Of a stretch of DNA of 64,000 nucleotides, positions 59,636 to 64,000 are shown one piece after another (the first letter of the stretch is position 1; the number at the start of each line of letters is the position of its first letter). Made by a program: the position numbers and the translations under genes. This stretch comes from a virus. The DNA lies in IMG/VR virus record IMGVR_UViG_3300020451_002162, positions 1-64,000 of that record, one strand, 5' to 3'. The notes under the pieces were generated by a model, which was given only the letters and a program-made list of their open reading frames with translations, had not been told where the DNA came from and made no database searches.

Positions 59636-61512
59636 ATCAGTATATACCTTTGCATGTGCATTCGCACTATTCTTTATTGGACGGATTATCTAAGCCCGCA
59701 CAGATAGCTGACAGGTGTTTAGAAATAGGCGTTAAATCTTGCGCTATCACAGATCATGGTACAATATCTGGCTGTGTACAGTTTTATGAAACCATGAAGA
59801 AAAAAAATATTAAACCAATCTTGGGCTGTGAAATCTATGTTTGTTCTCAAGATTCTCAAATCAAAAAACCAGAAAATGCTAAGCTGAGTCATTTCCTGTT
59901 ACTTGCTAAAAATAAAGCAGGCTGGGATTCTCTTATACAACTAGTTTCTTACAGCAATGTTGAATCTAGATACTATCATAAGCCTAGAGTTTCTCTAGAT
60001 GACTTACAGCAATTTATAGATGGAAACACCATAGGTTTTTGTGGACATCTTGGTTCTACGTTAGCTAATATTATACAAAAAAATAAAGACAATTCTGTAA
60101 TTAAAGAGGGTTGTGAATTTGTAGCTAGAATGCAAAGTGTATTTGGTAAAGATAATTTTTTCTTGGAAGCTCAACTCATGGATAGAGAGAATAATCCAGA
60201 GCAACAAGAAATGACAGACATGGTTAGAAGTATAGCAGAACAAAGCAATTGTAAAATGTTGTGTACGCCAGATGCACATTATTGTAGACAAGAGGACTCT
60301 ATAGATCAAAGAATATTATTATGCAACAATCTTAAAACCACATTGATTGATATTAATAAAAAGTGTTTAAACAACGAAAAAGTTCCAATGGGGGCTTTTT
60401 TCACTTCTGATAATTACCATATATTATCACAAGAAGAAATACAAGACTTACACACCCCAGAAGAAATTGAGACTACAAATCTTATTGACAGTATGTGCGA
60501 AGAATACGATATTCTTAGTGCTCCAATATTACCTCCGTATGATTGTCCAAATAATGCTGATCCAGCTGAATATTTACGCGAATTATGTAGACAAGGATGG
60601 AAGAAAAAAATAGCTAATGATATTCCTAAAGAACAGCATCAAGCATATGTAGATAGAATTAAAAGAGAACTTGATGTTTTACAAGGCGCTGGTCTATCTA
60701 GTTATTTTCTAACTGTTGTCGATATAGTAGATTATGTTAGAAATAAAAATTGGTTACCTGGTCCCGGAAGAGGTTCTGCTGCAGGATGTTTGGTTTCATA
60801 TCTAATTGGTATCACCTCTATAGATCCGATTAAATACAATCTTATTTTTGAAAGATTTTATAATTCTGGTAGAAATACCAAAGACAGAGTATCTATGCCA
60901 GATATTGATGTCGATGTACCAATTAATAAAAGAGAAGATGTCATATCTTATATTAAAAATAAATACGGTAATGATAAAGTTTCTCAGATGATCACATACA
61001 ATACCATGAAAGGAAGAGGAGCCTTAAAAGAAGTTTTAAGAGTTTATGGTAATATAAATTTTGAAGAAATGAATAGAATCACCAAAAACATCCCTGATGA
61101 AGCCAAAATAGCAGATGAACTACAAGAAATGAAAGAAATTACTGGAGAATCTTCTATTATTAGATGGGCATTAGAAAATAATGTTGACAGACTCAAAGAA
61201 TGGTGTTATATTGATGAGAGTGGACAATTAGCGGGTCCATTATCTAAAAGATTTGAGCAAGCTATGCGTTTGGAAGGAACTAAGTCTAATCAATCAAAAC
61301 ATGCAGCCGGTGTAGTTATTAGTAGCAGTCCTTTGCGAGATATTTGTCCTATGGTTTTAGACACAAAAAACAAGCAACAAATAGCCGGAATGGAAATGCA
61401 AGACTTAGAAGCTCTTGGCATGATTAAGTTTGATATTTTAGGTATTGCTATGTTAGATAAAATCATGTCTATATCAGAACATTTATTTAAAGGAGACACC
61501 GATGATAGCTAA
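59632..61512 (+). CDS. dnaE: DNA polymerase III alpha, N-terminal half (PHP and palm)
   Basis: A 626-residue protein. The PHP domain starts LHVHSHYSLLDGLSKPAQIA and has CAITDHGTISG. The palm has GPGRGSAAGCLVSYLIG (about 380), SMPDIDVDVP (about 423, two catalytic Asp) and a third acidic site MIKFDILGI (about 600). In a normal DnaE the fingers follow at once; here the frame ends at SISEHLFKGDTDDS and the fingers are in a separate gene at 62383. All three catalytic Asp are thus on this half. ATGA overlap with the nuclease gene before it. Confidence 0.92.
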   Translation: MNQYIPLHVHSHYSLLDGLSKPAQIADRCLEIGVKSCAITDHGTISGCVQFYETMKKKNIKPILGCEIYVCSQDSQIKKPENAKLSHFLLLAKNKAGWDSLIQLVSYSNVESRYYHKPRVSLDDLQQFIDGNTIGFCGHLGSTLANIIQKNKDNSVIKEGCEFVARMQSVFGKDNFFLEAQLMDRENNPEQQEMTDMVRSIAEQSNCKMLCTPDAHYCRQEDSIDQRILLCNNLKTTLIDINKKCLNNEKVPMGAFFTSDNYHILSQEEIQDLHTPEEIETTNLIDSMCEEYDILSAPILPPYDCPNNADPAEYLRELCRQGWKKKIANDIPKEQHQAYVDRIKRELDVLQGAGLSSYFLTVVDIVDYVRNKNWLPGPGRGSAAGCLVSYLIGITSIDPIKYNLIFERFYNSGRNTKDRVSMPDIDVDVPINKREDVISYIKNKYGNDKVSQMITYNTMKGRGALKEVLRVYGNINFEEMNRITKNIPDEAKIADELQEMKEITGESSIIRWALENNVDRLKEWCYIDESGQLAGPLSKRFEQAMRLEGTKSNQSKHAAGVVISSSPLRDICPMVLDTKNKQQIAGMEMQDLEALGMIKFDILGIAMLDKIMSISEHLFKGDTDDS

Positions 61513-61684
61513 AAAATTTGCAGAATTATCAGTAAACTCAAAATTTGTACATAATAATATTGAGTATCAAAAATTGCAACCAATCAAAATATCTTGTTGT
61601 AAATCCGTTAATGCTTGTGTGGTATCTCAACCTGCTACAAAAGTATTTATTAACCCTAACCAGGAAGTTAAAGTAAATGGCTAA
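61502..61684 (+). CDS. Small SCC-motif protein between polymerase halves
   Basis: A 60-residue protein (AKKFAELSVNSKFVHNNIEYQKLQPIKISCCKSVNACVVSQPATKVFINPNQEVKV). It resembles widespread small phage and bacterial proteins with an F-x-x-L/N-x-x-F ... Y-x-K-L ... SCC-x-x-x-NA ... FI-x-P pattern, of unknown function. An AGGAGACACCG ribosome site precedes the ATG, which overlaps the end of the polymerase N-half. Its frame links the polymerase to the exonuclease with 8-11 base overlaps. Confidence 0.6.
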   Translation: MIAKKFAELSVNSKFVHNNIEYQKLQPIKISCCKSVNACVVSQPATKVFINPNQEVKVNG

Positions 61685-62375
61685 TTTTCATAAAATTTGT
61701 GTATTTGATTTAGAAACAGATGGAACAGATCCAAACAGCTGCAGCCCTGTTCAAATTGCGGCTGTTATGGTCGATCCGTTCAAATTAGAAATTATACCTG
61801 ATTCTAAATTTAATATTAATTTAAAACCAGAAAAATTAGAAGAGAATCAAAATTATGCCTATGAAGACAGTGACGTTTTAGATTTTCATGCAAAAGTTAA
61901 GGGAGTCACTAGCGCTCAAGTTTTAGACGAGTGGCAAAATTATCATTCTCAAAAACAAGGTTGGACTTCTTTCGTGAGTTATTTAGATATGTATCATCTG
62001 GGTAATAGAAAAAAGAAATCTCAATTCACAGCTCCTATTGCGGCTGGTTATAATATTTTTAGGTTTGATTTGAAAATTATTGACAGACTAAGTAAAAAAT
62101 ATGGAAACACAAACGCAGAAAAAGGTAGTGCTTTGTTTTTCCCTAGAGATACTGTAGATTTAATTAATACGGTATTTTGTTGGTTTGAAGGAAATGACGA
62201 ATTGAAAAACTATACCTTGGACCATCTAAGAGATTATTTTGGCATGGTTAAGGATGGTGCTCATGACGCATTAAAGGATGTAGAAGATACTGCAGAATTA
62301 GCTATCCGTTTTCTAAGACTTCACAGAAAGCTTTCAGCTAAAATTAGATTTAAGGACTCTTTTGTAGCGAATTAG
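61677..62375 (+). CDS. DnaQ-like DEDDh 3'-5' exonuclease
   Basis: A 232-residue exonuclease. ExoI VFDLETDGTDP (Asp/Glu), ExoII GYNIFRFDLKIIDRL with Asp, and ExoIII GAHDALKDVEDTAELA (His and Asp) match the epsilon proofreading subunit of Pol III. Placed between the two halves of the alpha subunit and overlapping the small SCC protein, it is a good candidate for the phage polymerase's proofreader. A stop and 7 bases separate it from the next gene. Confidence 0.9.
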   Translation: MANFHKICVFDLETDGTDPNSCSPVQIAAVMVDPFKLEIIPDSKFNINLKPEKLEENQNYAYEDSDVLDFHAKVKGVTSAQVLDEWQNYHSQKQGWTSFVSYLDMYHLGNRKKKSQFTAPIAAGYNIFRFDLKIIDRLSKKYGNTNAEKGSALFFPRDTVDLINTVFCWFEGNDELKNYTLDHLRDYFGMVKDGAHDALKDVEDTAELAIRFLRLHRKLSAKIRFKDSFVAN

Positions 62376-62382
62376 TAAATAA

Positions 62383-63996
62383 ATGAAAAATAAATATTTG
62401 ACCTTTTCTTGTGGATGTAAGTTTCCATTGGGAGAAAATAATTCTGTAACATTTGATACAGATGTCTCTTCTTTAAATATGGAATGTTCTAAAACATGGG
62501 ACTTGATATCTGAAGGTAATACTAAAGGATGTTTTCAGTTAGAATCAAGACTTGGACAATCTATGTCCAAAAAATTAAAACCGTCTAACATAGAACAATT
62601 ATCTGGTTTAATTAGTATCCTAAGACCGGGCTGCTTAGAAGCCTATAGAGACGGCAAGAGTGTGTCTAATCATTATATAGACAAAAAAAATAATTTAGAG
62701 GGTATTGATTATTTCCATCCTAGCTTAGAAGATATACTACAACCTACGTACGGAGAAATGATATATCAAGAACAAGCTATGAGAATTACACAAAAAATAG
62801 CTGGATTTGACCTAAAAGAAGCAGATATGCTTAGAAAAGCTATTGGTAAGAAAAAGCCTGAAGAGATGGCAAAAGTTAAAAAAAGATTTATAACAGGGTG
62901 TAAGAAGGAAAATACTGTTTCTAAAGAAGAAGCTGAAGAAATATTTGGCTGGATTGAAAAAAGTCAAAGATATTCTTTTAATAAAAGTCATGCTATATCT
63001 TATGCAATGAACGCCTATCTGTCTGCTTATGCTAAAGCTCATTTCCCTAAAATGTTTTTTGCTTCATATTTAAAATTTGCTAAAGATAAGATTGACCCTC
63101 AACAAGAGATTAAAGAACTCATCAGAAATGCTAGTGAAATGGATGTTTCCGTAAGCACCCCTGACCTAAGAAACCTAAACAGGTTGTTTGTAGTCGGCTC
63201 TGAATATATATATTTTGGACTAACTGATATTAAAGGGGTTGGAAATTCTGTATTTGACAAAATTATACAAATCACTCAAGAAGGTTTTGATGTAAGTAAA
63301 ACTTCTTGGTGCTATATCCTATTCGGTTTGTTATTAAAAATCAATTCCACCGCAGTTAAAGCTTTGATCAGTTCTGGGGCCTTAGATTATCTTAAAATAA
63401 ATAGAACCAAAATGCTATTTGAGTACGATATAGCTTCTTCTCTAACAAAAAAAGAAGCAGCTTTCTGCGAAACACAATCTATGGAAATAGACAAGTTGAA
63501 AACTTTATTAGAGAATTTATTAGATGCTCCAAGAGTAAATAAAAATAGGAAAATCAAAATAAATGATGCAATTAGTATGCTAAAAAAACCTCCGTACTCT
63601 CTACAAGACCGTATAGAATGGTTATCAGACAGCGAGAGTTCTTTACTGGGTGCTGCTATATCTTGTTGTAAATTAGATTCTTACGATATCAGTATGACCA
63701 ATACGGATTGTAAGACATTTAAAAAGAGTCATAATAAAAATAATATTATTATTGCTGGAGAAATAAGCGGCGTAAATGTAGTTAAGACTAAAAAGGGTAA
63801 AAATCCTGGTCAAGATATGGCTTTTGTAACCATAGAAGACAGTACTGGCATATTAGACTCTGTGATAATGTTTCCAGAAACTTGGTCGCAATACAAACAC
63901 CATATATTTGATAGTAATGTACTTGTTTTTGTAGGAAATAAAACTAAGCAGTCAGACGGGTTTATAGTCGAAAAATGTTTCGACGCACACACTTGA
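62383..63996 (+). CDS. dnaE: DNA polymerase III alpha, C-terminal half (fingers and OB-fold)
   Basis: A 537-residue protein. It starts KYLTFSCGCKFPLGENNSVTF, then TWDLISEGNTKGCFQLESRLGQSMSKKLKP, the fingers block that normally follows the palm in DnaE. Further on: ISILRPGCLEAYRDG, YGEMIYQEQAMRITQKIAGFDLKEADMLRKAIGKKKPE, and NKSHAISYAMNAY. The C-terminus has an OB-fold (NIIIAGEISGVNVVKTKKGKN, MAFVTIEDSTGILDSVIMFP). The CxCxFP near the start is extra and may bind metal. With the N-half it makes one complete alpha subunit. Confidence 0.92.
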   Translation: MKNKYLTFSCGCKFPLGENNSVTFDTDVSSLNMECSKTWDLISEGNTKGCFQLESRLGQSMSKKLKPSNIEQLSGLISILRPGCLEAYRDGKSVSNHYIDKKNNLEGIDYFHPSLEDILQPTYGEMIYQEQAMRITQKIAGFDLKEADMLRKAIGKKKPEEMAKVKKRFITGCKKENTVSKEEAEEIFGWIEKSQRYSFNKSHAISYAMNAYLSAYAKAHFPKMFFASYLKFAKDKIDPQQEIKELIRNASEMDVSVSTPDLRNLNRLFVVGSEYIYFGLTDIKGVGNSVFDKIIQITQEGFDVSKTSWCYILFGLLLKINSTAVKALISSGALDYLKINRTKMLFEYDIASSLTKKEAAFCETQSMEIDKLKTLLENLLDAPRVNKNRKIKINDAISMLKKPPYSLQDRIEWLSDSESSLLGAAISCCKLDSYDISMTNTDCKTFKKSHNKNNIIIAGEISGVNVVKTKKGKNPGQDMAFVTIEDSTGILDSVIMFPETWSQYKHHIFDSNVLVFVGNKTKQSDGFIVEKCFDAHT

Positions 63997-64000
63997 CTTA

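Noticed and set aside
59632-63996. Intein as the cause of the polymerase split
   Set aside because: Neither junction shows a Cys/Ser block A start, a C-terminal His-Asn end, or an intein-sized insertion; the inserted genes have their own starts and stops.
1-64000. CRISPR arrays, tRNA genes, insertion sequences and attachment sites
   Set aside because: No regularly spaced repeats, cloverleaf-like sequences, transposase genes or direct-repeat ends were seen by eye.

Overview
The window is AT-rich, almost intron- and gap-free, and packed with short overlapping genes (many ATGA or TAATG junctions). It reads as an internal piece of a large, uncultured tailed-bacteriophage genome. The phage reading rests on a full replication and nucleotide set in viral arrangement (RecA/UvsX-like recombinase, DnaB-like helicase, Toprim primase, dNMP kinase, PhoH, HNH nuclease, PD-(D/E)XK nucleases, B12-dependent ribonucleotide reductase, dCMP deaminase, Pol III alpha), a stand-alone sigma factor, a ClpP-like protease, and very large Ig-like and Cys-rich virion-type proteins. 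No terminase, portal or major capsid gene, no tRNA, no CRISPR array and no insertion sequence was recognised. One gene, a DUF1559 prepilin-like protein with visibly higher G+C, belongs to a family typical of Planctomycetes. It hints at a planctomycete host or gene donor, but this is inference.

Layout. (1) 1-10.4 kb is a leftward block of glycan genes: a split HldE (sugar kinase plus nucleotidyltransferase), HAD phosphatase, two cupins, GT9-like and HtrL/GT25/GlcNAc-type glycosyltransferases and a methyltransferase. A lone rightward subtilisin gene sits inside it. (2) 10.4-10.6 kb is a divergent promoter region. (3) 10.6-22.3 kb, rightward: the DUF1559 gene, small proteins, a 2OG-Fe(II) oxygenase, further glycosyltransferases including a GT29 sialyltransferase-like protein, a CMP-sugar synthetase, an HpcH/HpaI aldolase, then a nucleoside deoxyribosyltransferase-like protein and GMP reductase. 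(4) 22.4-27.5 kb: a phage structural-type protein, PAP2 phosphatase, sigma factor, ClpP-like protease, DeoC-like protein and a probable virion protein, closed by a strong terminator. (5) 27.6-31.3 kb: small membrane-anchored proteins with a papain-like peptidase and a membrane-anchored helix-hairpin-helix protein. (6) 31.3-40.5 kb: putative tail/adhesin genes. (7) 40.5-46.5 kb: a second glycan cluster (RgpF-like, GDP-fucose synthase-like, giant glycosyltransferase, sulfotransferase-like fusion). (8) 46.5-64 kb: nucleotide metabolism and DNA replication, ending in a DNA polymerase III alpha subunit split into two genes with a proofreading exonuclease gene between them.

How the genes fit together. 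The 0-3.5 kb genes could supply and transfer an activated heptose-like sugar. The 14.4-19 kb genes could make, CMP-activate and transfer a keto-deoxy (ulosonic-type) sugar. The 41 kb cluster could add a fucose-type sugar. The phage therefore appears to carry its own glycan-building capacity, for virion decoration or for altering the host surface. The right third is a largely self-sufficient replisome and dNTP supply. All functions are read from motifs by eye; no database search was run.
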